DNA from: Verrucomicrobiota bacterium | GTDB lineage: Bacteria > Verrucomicrobiota > Verrucomicrobiia > Limisphaerales > JAFGQR01 | NCBI GenBank assembly: GCA_016935555.1 | Contig: JAFGQR010000136.1 | Span: 1-51,431 of the forward strand | Reading direction: 5' to 3' | DNA: 51,431 bases | Part shown: positions 41,028 to 49,864 of the stretch, piece by piece | Layout: the number at the start of each line of letters is the position of its first letter | How positions within the stretch are numbered: the first letter of the stretch is position 1 | The notes under the pieces: generated by a model | Told to the model about the DNA's origin: nothing | Database searches by the model: none | What the model saw: the letters and a program-made list of their open reading frames with translations, nothing else | Made by a program: the position numbers and the translations under genes

Positions 41028-42128
41028 ATGTCAACTATCCTCGTCGACGGCATCGTGGGCGCGCGCCCGAACCTGATGAAAATGGCGCCGCTGGCGCGAG
41101 CGCTGGCAGCCCAGGGCCGGTTCTCACTGCGGCTCATCCACACGGGCCAACACTACGACGGCCAGATGTCCGACGTCTTCTTCCGCGAGTTGGGCCTGCC
41201 TGGACCCGCCCATAACTTGAACGTAGGCTCCGGTCCGCAGGGCGCCCAAACCGCCCGCATCCTCGAAGGCTACGAGCAAATCCTCCTCGCCGCTCCCCGC
41301 CCGCGCGGCGTCATCGTCGTGGGCGACGTCACCTCCACCCTCGCGTGCGCCCTGGCGGCCGCCAAACTGTGCATCCCCGTGGCCCACGTCGAAGCCGGCC
41401 TCCGCAGCGGTGACCGCACCATGCCCGAGGAAATCAACCGCATCCTCACCGACGCTCTCTCCGATGTCCTGCTGGTTTCGGACCCGGATGGCCTCATCCA
41501 TCTGGCCCGGGAAGGCCGGCCGCGCGAAAAGATCGCGCTTGTTGGCAACATCATGATGGACACGCTGCACGCCGAACTGCCTCGTGCCGCCCAGTCCCCC
41601 TGTCTGAACCAACTCGGCCTGCAGCCCCGCCAATACGCCTACCTCACCCTCCACCGCCCCTCCAATGTCGACAACCCTGCGGTCCTCAAACGCCTGGTCG
41701 CGCTGCTCGCCGAATTCTCCCAAACCCTGCCTCTCGTCTTCTCCCTGCACCCGCGCACCCGCGACCGCCTCGCCCAAGCCGCCATCCGGCTGCCCGAAGG
41801 CAAACAGTTCCGCGTCATCCACCCCCTCGGCTATCGCGACAACCTCCGCATGATCCAATCCGCCCGCGTGGTCCTGACCGACTCGGGCGGCATCCAGGAG
41901 GAGACCTCCGTCCTCAATGTCCCCTGTCTCACCCTCCGCGATGCCACCGAGCGGCCTGTCACCGTCACCCTCGGCAGCAGCGAATTGGTGGGCCACGATG
42001 AAACCCGCATCCGCGACGCCTGGAACCGCTTGCTGGCCGGCCGCTGGAAACAGGCCAGCCCCATCCCCCTCTGGGACGGCCATGCCGCTGAACGCATCGC
42101 CACACGACTCGCCGAAGCCTGGGCATGA
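41028..42128 (+). CDS. wecB: UDP-N-acetylglucosamine 2-epimerase (non-hydrolysing), WecB-like
   Basis: A 366-residue WecB-family enzyme converting UDP-GlcNAc to UDP-ManNAc for envelope polysaccharides. Hallmarks are GARPNLMKMAPLARAL at the N terminus, HTGQHYD, GDVTSTLA, AHVEAGLRSGD, MPEEINR, SDSGGIQEE in the form TDSGGIQEETS, and a final DATERPVT. The ATG at 41028 starts the conserved region. Upstream codons are Pro/Arg-rich and overlap the kdsD end. It closes the sugar-nucleotide gene set that begins at 38768. ManNAc or ManNAcA-containing glycans are therefore likely in the envelope. No dehydrogenase (WecC) follows here. Confidence 0.92.
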   Translation: MSTILVDGIVGARPNLMKMAPLARALAAQGRFSLRLIHTGQHYDGQMSDVFFRELGLPGPAHNLNVGSGPQGAQTARILEGYEQILLAAPRPRGVIVVGDVTSTLACALAAAKLCIPVAHVEAGLRSGDRTMPEEINRILTDALSDVLLVSDPDGLIHLAREGRPREKIALVGNIMMDTLHAELPRAAQSPCLNQLGLQPRQYAYLTLHRPSNVDNPAVLKRLVALLAEFSQTLPLVFSLHPRTRDRLAQAAIRLPEGKQFRVIHPLGYRDNLRMIQSARVVLTDSGGIQEETSVLNVPCLTLRDATERPVTVTLGSSELVGHDETRIRDAWNRLLAGRWKQASPIPLWDGHAAERIATRLAEAWA

Positions 42129-42299
42129 ACGACCGGGCAGAATGCCCCAGGCCGCATCCCCCATCCCCCACAGCCAGGACGTCGTTCCTGTTCCCGCCGA
42201 CGCCCCGCCCGCGGCAGGAGCGGACGCGGCGCTGAGGCAGGGCCGGTGAGGGGTGTTGCACCTCAGCACCAGCCGCGCCTTGCCGATATCCGGGACGGG
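42129..42299. other. Convergent intergenic region between wecB and leuB
   Basis: These 171 bp have no supported gene. C/G-rich runs are common, but no clear hairpin with a T tract was recognised. Confidence 0.4.
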
Positions 42300-43358
42300 T
42301 CACAGCGCGGCGGCGACAAGATCGCCGACCTCGCTGGTGCTGTGGCCCATCTTGCCGGCGGCGAGGTCCGTGAGTTTTTCGCGGACGGTTTTGATCACGG
42401 CGGTTTCGACGGCTTCGGCGGCGGCGGCTTCGCCGAGGAAATCCAGGAGCATCTGGCCGGCGCAGATGGCGGCGAGGGGGTTGATGACGTTTTTGCCGGT
42501 GTATTTGGGGGCGCTGCCGCCGATCGGCTCGAACATGCTGGTGCCGCGGGGATTCAGGTTGCCGCCAGCGGCGATGCCCATGCCGCCCTGGATCATCGCG
42601 CCCAAATCGGTGATGATGTCGCCGAACATGTTGTCCGTGACGATGACGTCGAACCACTCGGGATTCTTGACGAACCACATCGTCGTGGCGTCCACGTGCG
42701 CATACTCCCGCTTGATGTCCGGGTAGTCCTTCTGCCCAATCTCGTGAAACGCCCGCTCCCACAGGTCAAACGCATACGTCAACACGTTGGTCTTGCCCGA
42801 TAACGTGAGCGTCTTCCGCCGGTTGCGGCGCCGCGTGTAGTCGAACGCATACCGCAGGCAGCGCTCGACGCCGCGCCGGGTGTTGATGCTCTCCTGCACC
42901 GCCACCTCGTGCGCCGTGCCCTTGAACACAAACCCCCCGGCGCCCGTGTAAAGCCCCTCGTTGTTCTCTCGCACCACCACAAAATCAACCTGCTCCGGCG
43001 TCTTCCCCTTCAACGGACAGAAACGCTCGTCATACAGCTTCACCGGACGCAAATTGATGTACTGCTCCAACTCAAACCGAAGACGCAGCAAGATCCCCTT
43101 CTCCAAAATCCCCGGCTTCACGTCCGGATGGCCAATCGCCCCCAGCAGAATCACAGGAAACTGCCGAAGTTCCTCCGCCACGCTGTCCGGCAGCACCTCG
43201 CCTGTCCGCAAATAGCGCGCGCCGCCGAAATCGTATTCGGTGGGGTTGAGTTTGAAACCGAATTTTCCCGCGGCGACATCCAGAACCTTGAGCGCTTCCC
43301 GCGTCACTTCCGGACCGGTGCCGTCGCCGCCAATGACTGCCATGTTGTAGCTTTTCAT
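42300..43358 (-). CDS. leuB: 3-isopropylmalate dehydrogenase
   Basis: A 352-residue beta-decarboxylating dehydrogenase. It opens with [14 protein letters not shown], and has [11 protein letters not shown], the substrate loop arginines in [16 protein letters not shown], the NAD region [18 protein letters not shown] and metal aspartates in [16 protein letters not shown]. It oxidises and decarboxylates 3-isopropylmalate in leucine synthesis. It could instead be a tartrate- or isocitrate-type relative, since Asp/Ile choices in the NAD pocket cannot be decided by eye. The ATG at 43358 is preferred over upstream in-frame starts because GAAGG, a weak Shine-Dalgarno, precedes it. It is a single gene, divergent from glpK. 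Confidence 0.88.
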   Translation of the reverse strand: MKSYNMAVIGGDGTGPEVTREALKVLDVAAGKFGFKLNPTEYDFGGARYLRTGEVLPDSVAEELRQFPVILLGAIGHPDVKPGILEKGILLRLRFELEQYINLRPVKLYDERFCPLKGKTPEQVDFVVVRENNEGLYTGAGGFVFKGTAHEVAVQESINTRRGVERCLRYAFDYTRRRNRRKTLTLSGKTNVLTYAFDLWERAFHEIGQKDYPDIKREYAHVDATTMWFVKNPEWFDVIVTDNMFGDIITDLGAMIQGGMGIAAGGNLNPRGTSMFEPIGGSAPKYTGKNVINPLAAICAGQMLLDFLGEAAAAEAVETAVIKTVREKLTDLAAGKMGHSTSEVGDLVAAAL

Positions 43359-43651
43359 GCCTTCAGGTGATTGCGTGCCGTCCCGTGGACGGGCGCGCCG
43401 GATGTTACGGATTCCGGTCCGGCTGGCAACGCAATTCTCACGCGAACGCGGGTTTCGGACGCGCCACCCACGGTGCCCCCCCAAAGCCGCGTTCGCTTTT
43501 TTCATGGTCAAGCGCCGCCAGATGCTCTATGACCCAATGCTGTGCGCAGCCTATCCCCTGCCCGCCGCTCGCTGACCGTCCCCGGCGCCGTTCCCCGACC
43601 CGGCGGGCCTGGCCGGCCGCAGCGCAGCGTGCGGACGAAATCCTCCGTTGC
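43359..43651. other. Divergent intergenic region between leuB and glpK
   Basis: About 293 bp with no supported gene. I see neither a clear promoter for glpK nor a riboswitch or hairpin. Both frames open here encode Pro/Arg-rich sequence that looks non-coding. Confidence 0.35.
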
Positions 43652-45139
43652 ATGAAATACCTTCTCGCTCTCGACCAGGGCACCACCAGCTGCCGGGCCA
43701 TGCTGTTCGATGCCGCCGGCGCCATCCGCGGGTGCGTCCAGCGTGAATTTGCGCAGCACTACCCCCAGCCGGGCTGGGTCGAACACGACGCCCGTGAAAT
43801 CTGGTCGGTTCAGCTCGCGGTGGCCGTCGAAACCCTCGCCCAAGCCGGCTTGAGGCCCGCCGATATCGCCGCCCTCGGAATCACCAACCAGCGCGAGACC
43901 ACGGTGGTCTGGGACCGCAAGACCGGCCTGCCGGTCGCCCCCGCGATCGTATGGCAGGATCGCCGGACCGCCCGTCTCTGCGACCAACTCAAGCAGGACG
44001 GCGCCTCCGGCCTGATCCGGGAGAAGACCGGGCTGGTGGTGGACGCCTATTTTTCGGCCAGCAAACTGCATTGGATTCTGCAGCACGTCCCCGAGGCGCG
44101 ATCCAAGGCGGAAGCGGGCGACTGGGCGTTTGGGACGATCGACTCCTGGCTGGTGTGGAATCTGACGGGCGGCAAGGTCCATTGCACGGACGTGTCCAAC
44201 GCCTCGCGCACCATGCTCTACAACCTGCACACGGGCGAGTGGGACGACGCGCTGCTCCGGCTCTTTGGAATTCCCCGCGGCCTCCTGCCCACCGTGCGCG
44301 CTTCGAGCGGGGTGTGCGGCGAAGCCACCGGCCCCCTGGCCGGCATCCCGATCGCCGGCATCGCCGGCGACCAGCAGGCCGCCTTGTTCGGACAGGGATG
44401 CACACGGCCGGGCATGGTCAAGAACACTTACGGCACCGGCTGCTTCCTGCTCATGCACACCGGCACCGCCCCCGTCGCCTCCTCCAATCAGCTGGTCTCC
44501 ACCGTCGCGTGGCGCGTCGGGGACCGCACCGACTACGCGCTCGAAGGCAGCGTGTTCATCGCCGGCGCCGTCGTCCAATGGCTGCGCGACGGGCTCGGCC
44601 TCATCCGCACCTCCGGCGAGATCGAAGCCCTGGCCGCAAGCGTGCCGGACACCGGCGGCGTCTACCTCGTCCCCGCCTTCGCCGGCCTCGGCGCCCCGCA
44701 TTGGGATCCGCACGCGCGCGGCACGCTGGTCGGCCTGACCCGCGGCACCACCGCAGCCCACCTGGCCCGCGCCGCGCTCGAGAGCATCGCCTTCCAGTCT
44801 GCCGACGTCATCCGCGCCATGGAAGCCGATGCGGGCGCACCGCTGCAGGAACTGCGGGTGGACGGAGGCGCCTCGGTCAACAACCTGCTCATGCAGTTCC
44901 AGGCCGACCTCCTGGGCGCCCCGGTGGTGCGGCCCCACATCGCCGAAACCACCGCCCTCGGCGCCGCCCGCCTGGCAGGCCTGGCCACAGGTTATTGGAA
45001 GGACCCCAAGGAAGCCACCGCGCCTTCGACGACAGACCAACGGTTCGAACCCCGCCTGGGGACCGACGAACGCGCCCGCAGACTTGCAGGCTGGCGCAAG
45101 GCTCTCGAACGAGCCAAACACTGGGCCCTTGACGCCTGA
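43652..45139 (+). CDS. glpK: Glycerol kinase
   Basis: A 495-residue FGGY kinase of the glycerol kinase type, the standard length. Motifs are [10 protein letters not shown] (phosphate loop), [63 protein letters not shown] and [17 protein letters not shown]. It phosphorylates glycerol to glycerol-3-phosphate. No facilitator (glpF) or dehydrogenase (glpD) is adjacent, so its operon context is bare. A strong Shine-Dalgarno for the next gene follows 10 nt after the stop. The ATG at 43652 begins the conserved N terminus; the upstream frame is not conserved. Confidence 0.96.
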   Translation: MKYLLALDQGTTSCRAMLFDAAGAIRGCVQREFAQHYPQPGWVEHDAREIWSVQLAVAVETLAQAGLRPADIAALGITNQRETTVVWDRKTGLPVAPAIVWQDRRTARLCDQLKQDGASGLIREKTGLVVDAYFSASKLHWILQHVPEARSKAEAGDWAFGTIDSWLVWNLTGGKVHCTDVSNASRTMLYNLHTGEWDDALLRLFGIPRGLLPTVRASSGVCGEATGPLAGIPIAGIAGDQQAALFGQGCTRPGMVKNTYGTGCFLLMHTGTAPVASSNQLVSTVAWRVGDRTDYALEGSVFIAGAVVQWLRDGLGLIRTSGEIEALAASVPDTGGVYLVPAFAGLGAPHWDPHARGTLVGLTRGTTAAHLARAALESIAFQSADVIRAMEADAGAPLQELRVDGGASVNNLLMQFQADLLGAPVVRPHIAETTALGAARLAGLATGYWKDPKEATAPSTTDQRFEPRLGTDERARRLAGWRKALERAKHWALDA

Positions 45140-45149
45140 TTCAGGCATT

Positions 45150-45156
45150 AGGAGGT
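45150..45156 (+). promoter_or_regulatory. Strong Shine-Dalgarno of the PIN-TRAM gene
   Basis: AGGAGGT is a full match to the anti-Shine-Dalgarno and lies 7 nt before the ATG at 45164. It contrasts with the leaderless heads elsewhere in the window and fixes the start. Confidence 0.8.
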
Positions 45157-45163
45157 CGGCTTT

Positions 45164-46165
45164 ATGACGCTTTGGACGATACGGGTTGTGTTCCTGCTGC
45201 TGTGCACCCTCGCAGGGTTCGCGGTGGGCGAACTCGTCCCGGAGCTGATCCGGCAGCCATACGCCGCGATCGCGGGATTCGGCCTGGGAGGCTTGATGAT
45301 TGCCGTGGACGAGATGCTCAAGGGCTTTTCGCTGCGGGCCTTTTCGGCCGCAACCTTCGGCCTGCTCCTGGGCTCCCTCATCGCCTGGCTCATTGACCGG
45401 TCCGAACTGTTCAAATTCGCCCCGGACGACACGCGCTGGATCATCCGCCTCTCCCTGTTCTTGAGCTTCGGCTACATCGGCGTCATCCTCGCCATGCGCA
45501 GCAACAAGGAGGATTTCTCACTCGTCATCCCGTATGTGCGTTTCCGGGCCCAAACCAAGGCGGAAAACCTCCTCCTGCTGGACACCAACGTCATCATCGA
45601 CGGCCGCATCGCCGAGCTGATCGACGCCCATTTCCTCGAGGGCATCGTCGTCGTCCCGAAATTCGTCCTGCTCGAATTGCAGCTCATTGCAGACTCGCCC
45701 GATCCCACCCGGCGCGCCCGCGGCCGGCGCGGCCTTGAAATCCTGAATCGGATCCGGCAGAATCCCATCAACGAGGTGAAGGTTCACGAGGCGGACCTGC
45801 CGGAGGAGCAGGCGGTGGACAGCAAGCTGCTGCGCCTGGCGCAGACCCTCAACGCCCGGCTGATCACGAACGATTATAACCTGGAGCAAGTCGCCAGGCT
45901 CCATAACGTGCCCTGCATGAACCTGAACGCCTTGGCGGCCGCCCTGAAGCCCGCCGTGCTCCCCGGCGAGACGCTCTCCCTCCGCGTCGTGCGCGAAGGC
46001 AAGGAAAAAGACCAGGGCGTCGCCTACATGCCCGATGGCACCATGGTCGTCATCAACCGCGCCCAACCCTACATCGGCCAGTCCGTCCAAGCCCAGGTCC
46101 AAAGCCTCGTCCAAACCGGCGCCGGCGTCATCATTTTCGCCGACCTGAAAAGCGCCGGCGGCTGA
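45164..46165 (+). CDS. PIN-TRAM domain membrane protein (YacL-like)
   Basis: A 333-residue protein. Four N-terminal membrane segments (about 5-22, 30-48, 62-78, 92-110) are followed by a PIN nuclease domain (about 140-275) and a C-terminal TRAM domain (about 280-333). PIN acidic residues appear in LLDTNVIIDGR and VPKFVLLELQ, then DSKLLRLAQTLNARLITNDYNL. The layout matches YacL-type PIN-TRAM proteins, thought to bind or cleave RNA at the membrane; function is not proven. A textbook Shine-Dalgarno, AGGAGGT (45150-45156), lies 7 nt before the ATG. This is unusual in this window, where most heads lack one. It follows glpK by 24 bp. Confidence 0.92.
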   Translation: MTLWTIRVVFLLLCTLAGFAVGELVPELIRQPYAAIAGFGLGGLMIAVDEMLKGFSLRAFSAATFGLLLGSLIAWLIDRSELFKFAPDDTRWIIRLSLFLSFGYIGVILAMRSNKEDFSLVIPYVRFRAQTKAENLLLLDTNVIIDGRIAELIDAHFLEGIVVVPKFVLLELQLIADSPDPTRRARGRRGLEILNRIRQNPINEVKVHEADLPEEQAVDSKLLRLAQTLNARLITNDYNLEQVARLHNVPCMNLNALAAALKPAVLPGETLSLRVVREGKEKDQGVAYMPDGTMVVINRAQPYIGQSVQAQVQSLVQTGAGVIIFADLKSAGG

Positions 46166-46203
46166 CTCCGGGCCGGGCAGGCGCAGTCAGGAGCGGCCGC
46201 GGC

Positions 46204-46470
46204 ATGACGAAACAACCCATCCAGTTTATGAGACCAGTCACCGTGTTTACGACGTTCAGCTCCGGCGAGGCGAACCTCATTTGCTCCCGCCTCAACGCGG
46301 CGGGTCTGCATGCCCAGGTCGCGCATGAACTCTCCGCTCTGAGCATCGAAGGCTACAGCCTCGGCGCGCAGGGCATCGCCGTCCAGGTGCCGGACGACGA
46401 GGCCGAACAGGCCCGGGAATTGATTGACAACCCCGGCACCCCGCTCGACGAACCGCCCCCAAACCCGTAG
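46204..46470 (+). CDS. DUF2007-family small protein
   Basis: An 88-residue soluble protein with the DUF2007 pattern: VTVFTTFSSGEANLICSRL at the N terminus, then AAGLHAQVAHE, and a C-terminal GIAVQVPDDEAEQARELI. This family is annotated as a putative signal-transducing protein, but its role is not known. It lies 38 bp after the PIN-TRAM gene on the same strand and might be co-transcribed. The start at 46204 is the first ATG; a second Met at codon 9 (MRPVTV) would remove a short tail and fits the family better. Confidence 0.8.
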   Translation: MTKQPIQFMRPVTVFTTFSSGEANLICSRLNAAGLHAQVAHELSALSIEGYSLGAQGIAVQVPDDEAEQARELIDNPGTPLDEPPPNP

Positions 46471-46640
46471 CAGACCGCCAGCCCGGACGCCATGCTCACC
46501 GCGACGGAACGCGAAGGGACACTGCTGCGGAACCCGTCGCGCCCGCGGAACGTCGAGTCGCCCCCGAAACCGGGATCCGCCCACGGCATGTTGAAGCACT
46601 CGGAGACTCCAATCGGCGGATCGATCAACACTCGAGCGCC

Positions 46641-48020
46641 ATGACGACATCGGCTGCCAAGACCCTGCAATCGCTCCGGCGACTGCTGCCGCCGGGCGAG
46701 TTCACCACGGCGCCCTCCGTGTGCGCACGGTATGGGGGCGACAAATGGTTTGCGACCGGCCGCCCCGACGCCGTGGCCCTGCCGCGCACCACGGCGTCGG
46801 TGTCCACCCTCCTGCGCGCGGCCCGGGCCGGACGGGTGCCCGTAACCGTCCGGGGCGCGGGGCGCGGCTACGTGGGCGGGTGTGTGCCCTGTGCCGGCGG
46901 GATTGTGCTGAGCCTGGAACGGATGCGCCGGATTCGGGAGATCAGCGCGGGGGATTTCGTGGCGGTTGTTCAGGCGGGCGTGATCACGCAGACGCTGCAG
47001 GATCGCGCCGAACGGAAGCGGTTGTTCTACCCGCCGGACCCCGCCAGCCGGGCGGAGTGCACCATCGGCGGCAACATCGCCACCAACGCCGGCGGGCCCC
47101 GCTGCCTCAAATACGGCACCACGCGGGACTATGTCCTGGGGCTGGAAGCAGTCCTCGCTGACGGCACCGTGACGGTTCTCGGAGGCCGGACTCACAAGAA
47201 CAAAACCGGGTTCGATCTGCACCGGTTGCTGGTGGGTTCGGAAGGCTTGCTGGCCGTGGTGACCGAGGCCACCCTCAAGCTCCTGCCCCTGCCACCGTCC
47301 CGCGCAGCCCTCTCCGTCGGATTCGCCTCCATGAAAACCGCCGCCCAGGCCATCCGAACCATCTTCGCGTCCGGCTTTCTCCCATGCGCGCTCGAGGTGG
47401 CCGACGCGTTCACCCTCGAGGCCGCGCGCCGCCGCACCGGCAGCACGCTCCTGGAAGGATGCCGTGCGCACCTGATCGTGGAACTGGACGGCCAGCCGGC
47501 GTCCGTCCGCGGTGAAATCCAAACTCTTCGCGCCATCCTGGGCCGACTACGGCCGACGTTCCTGCGCGTCGCGCACGGCGCGGGCGAGTGCGAGAGCATC
47601 TGGCAGCTCCGCCGCGAGTTCTCCTATGCGCTTCGCGACACGGGTCTGACGAAGCTCAACGAGGACATCGTGGTGCCGCGGGGCCGGCTGGAGGACTTGT
47701 TCGCGTTCGCAGAGCGGTTGCAGGCCCGACACCGTTTGCCCGTCGCATGCTTCGGACACGCCGGCGACGGCAACATCCACGCGAACCTGATGATGGACCG
47801 GTCCGTGCCGGGAGCCGAGGCGCGGTGCCATGCGGCGCTCGATGACCTGTTCCGGCAAGTGCTCGCCTGGCGCGGCTCGATCACCGGCGAACACGGCATC
47901 GGCCTGGCCAAGAAACGCTGGTGGCCCCTGGCCGTCTCCCGCGAATCGCGGCGCCTCCACCAAACCATCAAACGCGCGCTCGACCCGCGGGGCATCCTGA
48001 ATCCGGGGAAGTTCCTGTGA
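46641..48020 (+). CDS. FAD-linked oxidase, GlcD/D-lactate dehydrogenase-like
   Basis: A 459-residue FAD-binding oxidoreductase of the GlcD group. The FAD-binding part includes VTVRGAGRGYVGGCVP (near 69-84), PPDPASRAECTIGGNIATNAGG and LGLEAVLADG. The C-terminal cap holds CFGHAGDGNIHANLMMD and GSITGEHGIGLAKKRWW, both hallmark flavin/active-site segments. It oxidises a 2-hydroxyacid such as glycolate or D-lactate, with the exact acid unknown. No GlcE or GlcF partner is adjacent, which suits a stand-alone D-lactate dehydrogenase. It starts 170 bp after the DUF2007 gene. The downstream region holds TTTCTCAC hairpins. Confidence 0.9.
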   Translation: MTTSAAKTLQSLRRLLPPGEFTTAPSVCARYGGDKWFATGRPDAVALPRTTASVSTLLRAARAGRVPVTVRGAGRGYVGGCVPCAGGIVLSLERMRRIREISAGDFVAVVQAGVITQTLQDRAERKRLFYPPDPASRAECTIGGNIATNAGGPRCLKYGTTRDYVLGLEAVLADGTVTVLGGRTHKNKTGFDLHRLLVGSEGLLAVVTEATLKLLPLPPSRAALSVGFASMKTAAQAIRTIFASGFLPCALEVADAFTLEAARRRTGSTLLEGCRAHLIVELDGQPASVRGEIQTLRAILGRLRPTFLRVAHGAGECESIWQLRREFSYALRDTGLTKLNEDIVVPRGRLEDLFAFAERLQARHRLPVACFGHAGDGNIHANLMMDRSVPGAEARCHAALDDLFRQVLAWRGSITGEHGIGLAKKRWWPLAVSRESRRLHQTIKRALDPRGILNPGKFL

Positions 48021-48080
48021 GAATCCCCGGGGCCGACCAAACGCCACCTGCGGCTCCCAAGCGTGGCCAGTCAAACAGCC

Positions 48081-48114
48081 TGCATTTCTCAGTGGGTTGC
48101 TGGTGAGAAATGCA
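48081..48114. repeat. TTTCTCAC hairpin repeat, copy 2
   Basis: Perfect 11-bp arms TGCATTTCTCA (48081-48091) and TGAGAAATGCA (48104-48114) around a 12-nt loop, 60 bp after the oxidase stop. Confidence 0.85.
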
Positions 48115-48192
48115 CCCTCCCGGGAGGGCGGGCTGCCCTGCGCTCTATGGGCCGGCTGAGCTCGCAACAGAGTGCTTTGCCGCTCGGGCGGG

Positions 48193-48256
48193 GTTAGCCC
48201 CGCTCTGCGGCCCTTCGGGCGCGTTTCTCACAGCGCGGTGAGAAATGTGGGCTAAC
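48193..48256. repeat. TTTCTCAC hairpin repeat, copy 3, reaching into the RRM gene
   Basis: Outer arms GTTAGCCC (48193-48200) and GGGCTAAC (48249-48256) enclose inner arms TTTCTCAC (48224-48231) and GTGAGAAA (48238-48245). The right outer arm contains the TAG stop codon of the minus-strand RRM gene. Confidence 0.85.
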
Positions 48257-48581
48257 GCCGGTCGCGGTAGCCGCCTCCCCCCCCGCGTTCGCGGCGCCCG
48301 CCCCGTCCGGCGCCGCCGTAAGGCGGGCGGGGTTCGCGCGGGCGGGCTTCGTTGACGGTGAGGGAACGGCCTTGAAACTCCTTTCCATGGAAGAGCTGGA
48401 TGGCGTTCTTGGCCTCGTCCTCCGAACCCATTTCCACGAAGGCAAATCCTCGGGACCGACCGGTGGCGCGATCTTGAATGATATTCACGGAAGTGACCGC
48501 GCCGGCGCCTGTGAAATAATCGTGCAGGTCGTTCTCGGTGCAGTTGTGGTCCACGTTGCCGACAAATAGTGTCTTGGTCAT
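48252..48581 (-). CDS. RNA-binding protein with one RRM domain and a Gly/Arg-rich tail
   Basis: A 109-residue protein with one RNA recognition motif. RNP-2 is LFVGNV (5-10) and RNP-1 is RGFAFVEM (44-51). The C terminus is Gly/Arg-rich (RGG-like: GRGGRRERGGGGG). This is the layout of cyanobacterial and bacterial cold-inducible RNA-binding proteins, which act as RNA chaperones. The TAG stop lies within a TTTCTCAC-family repeat. No Shine-Dalgarno is seen before the ATG. A hairpin at 48645-48674 lies 64-93 nt upstream in its probable leader. No partner gene is adjacent. Confidence 0.9.
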   Translation of the reverse strand: MTKTLFVGNVDHNCTENDLHDYFTGAGAVTSVNIIQDRATGRSRGFAFVEMGSEDEAKNAIQLFHGKEFQGRSLTVNEARPREPRPPYGGAGRGGRRERGGGGGYRDRR

Positions 48582-48876
48582 AAAGGCTCGTTTGCCTGGC
48601 TGCGGAACGGCGCCCGACCGTCGGATCCCGTTGCGGGTTTAAAACCGTCAGAGCCCAAAGGCACCGGCTGACGGCTGCCGACCGTCCTGCAAACCGGTCT
48701 TGAGCCGCGCAAATCAAAGGTCTTTCGCGCGGCCATGACAAGCCGAAAAAACGACTCCCCCTTGCCGGCGTGCCCACAGGCGTTCCGCCAACCTCACAAC
48801 GCCTGATGAATGGCCCCACATTGGGATTGAATTCGGATCGAATTTCTGCAAGAATCCAAGGGTCCATACAGGAGTC
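48582..48876. other. Divergent intergenic region between the RRM and SirB1-like genes
   Basis: About 295 bp with no supported gene. It has one inverted repeat (48645-48674) and some locally A/T-richer bases. A CATACA hexamer 6 nt before the 48877 ATG could be that gene's -10, though a GGAG Shine-Dalgarno is also present there. Confidence 0.4.
48645..48674. promoter_or_regulatory. Inverted repeat in the leader of the RRM gene
   Basis: Arms CCGTCAG (48645-48651) and CTGACGG (48668-48674) enclose 16 nt. The stem can extend to 9 bp with a 2-nt bulge. It lies 64-93 nt upstream of the minus-strand RRM start. It might be an autoregulatory or cold-responsive leader structure; this is inference. Confidence 0.35.
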
Positions 48877-49749
48877 ATGCACGCTGCGGCCCGCGAGAAT
48901 GCCCGGGGATTGGTGCCCGCCAGCCAAAAGGCGGCCCTGGTCAGCCTGTTGGTCGACGAGGATCCCGCGGTGTACCAGGTCATTCGCAACAAGCTGCTGT
49001 CCATCGGACCGGAGGTGTGCGATTGGCTCCGCCCCCACACGCTGAGTTCGGACCCGGTGCTGCGGAGGCGCTGCCTGGAGATCATCCACCGCCTCGCGCG
49101 AGGCAGGAGCGACGACCGGTTTCTGGATTTCTGCCTGCATCACGGGGAGGAACTCGACCTGGAACGGGGCGTGTTTCTCCTGGCCCAAACCCAATACCCG
49201 GATATCAACCCCGAAGCCTACGGGGCTATGCTGGACCTCTGGGCGCGCGACATCCAGGACCGCCTGGACCGCCACGGACCCGCCGAAGCCGTCCTGGGCG
49301 GGGTCAACCGGTATTTGTTCGGCGACCTGGAGTTTTCAGGCAACCCCCATTACGGCGACAACCAGGAAAACTGCTACGTGAACCGCGTCATGGACCGGCG
49401 CACCGGCAATCCCATCAGCCTGTGCGTGATCTATCTGTTCCTGGCCCGGCGCCTGGGATTGCCCGTGGCGGGCATCGGATTGCCGGGGCACTTCATCTGC
49501 CGCTACCAGTCCAGCACCCGGCAGGTTTACATTGATGTCTTCCGCCGCGGGCAGTTCCTCAGCAAGGCTGACTGCATCCGCTACCTGCTCCAGACCTATC
49601 ACGGCCTTCAGGAAGGCTACCTCAGCCCCGTCAGCCCACGCCGCATGTTGCTGCGGATCTGCTCCAACCTGCACCAGACCTACTCGCTCCTCGAAATGAC
49701 CGAGGAAGTCACCCGCGTCCAGCGCTACCTCGTCGCCCTGGCCAAGTAA
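48877..49749 (+). CDS. SirB1-like transglutaminase-core protein
   Basis: A 290-residue protein of the SirB1/transglutaminase-core-2 type. The diagnostic stretch runs NRVMDRRTGNPISLCVIYLF then ARRLGLPVAGIGLPGHFICRY (near 168-210). The family-typical Cys in the ISLC position (near 181) and the His in PGHFI are present. The rest is helical. The family's function is uncertain; some members sit next to signalling or prenyl genes. A GGAG Shine-Dalgarno lies 6 nt before the ATG at 48877. It ends 115 bp before the asnS start and is probably in the same transcript, but nothing links its role to asparagine charging. Confidence 0.85.
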   Translation: MHAAARENARGLVPASQKAALVSLLVDEDPAVYQVIRNKLLSIGPEVCDWLRPHTLSSDPVLRRRCLEIIHRLARGRSDDRFLDFCLHHGEELDLERGVFLLAQTQYPDINPEAYGAMLDLWARDIQDRLDRHGPAEAVLGGVNRYLFGDLEFSGNPHYGDNQENCYVNRVMDRRTGNPISLCVIYLFLARRLGLPVAGIGLPGHFICRYQSSTRQVYIDVFRRGQFLSKADCIRYLLQTYHGLQEGYLSPVSPRRMLLRICSNLHQTYSLLEMTEEVTRVQRYLVALAK

Positions 49750-49864
49750 CCCCTCCCACCCCGGAGCCGTCGCACCCGCCGCCGCCGCCGCGTGCGCCTT
49801 CACCCCATTCGTGCTTGTTGCCGGCGCCCGCTTCGGCAAGGATCCGCCCACGCGACACGATGCT

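Noticed and set aside
38807..41143. A 778-codon minus-strand open frame across the epimerase and kdsD genes
   Set aside because: Gly/Val/Asp-rich composition from the opposite strand of well-recognised plus-strand genes; no motif.
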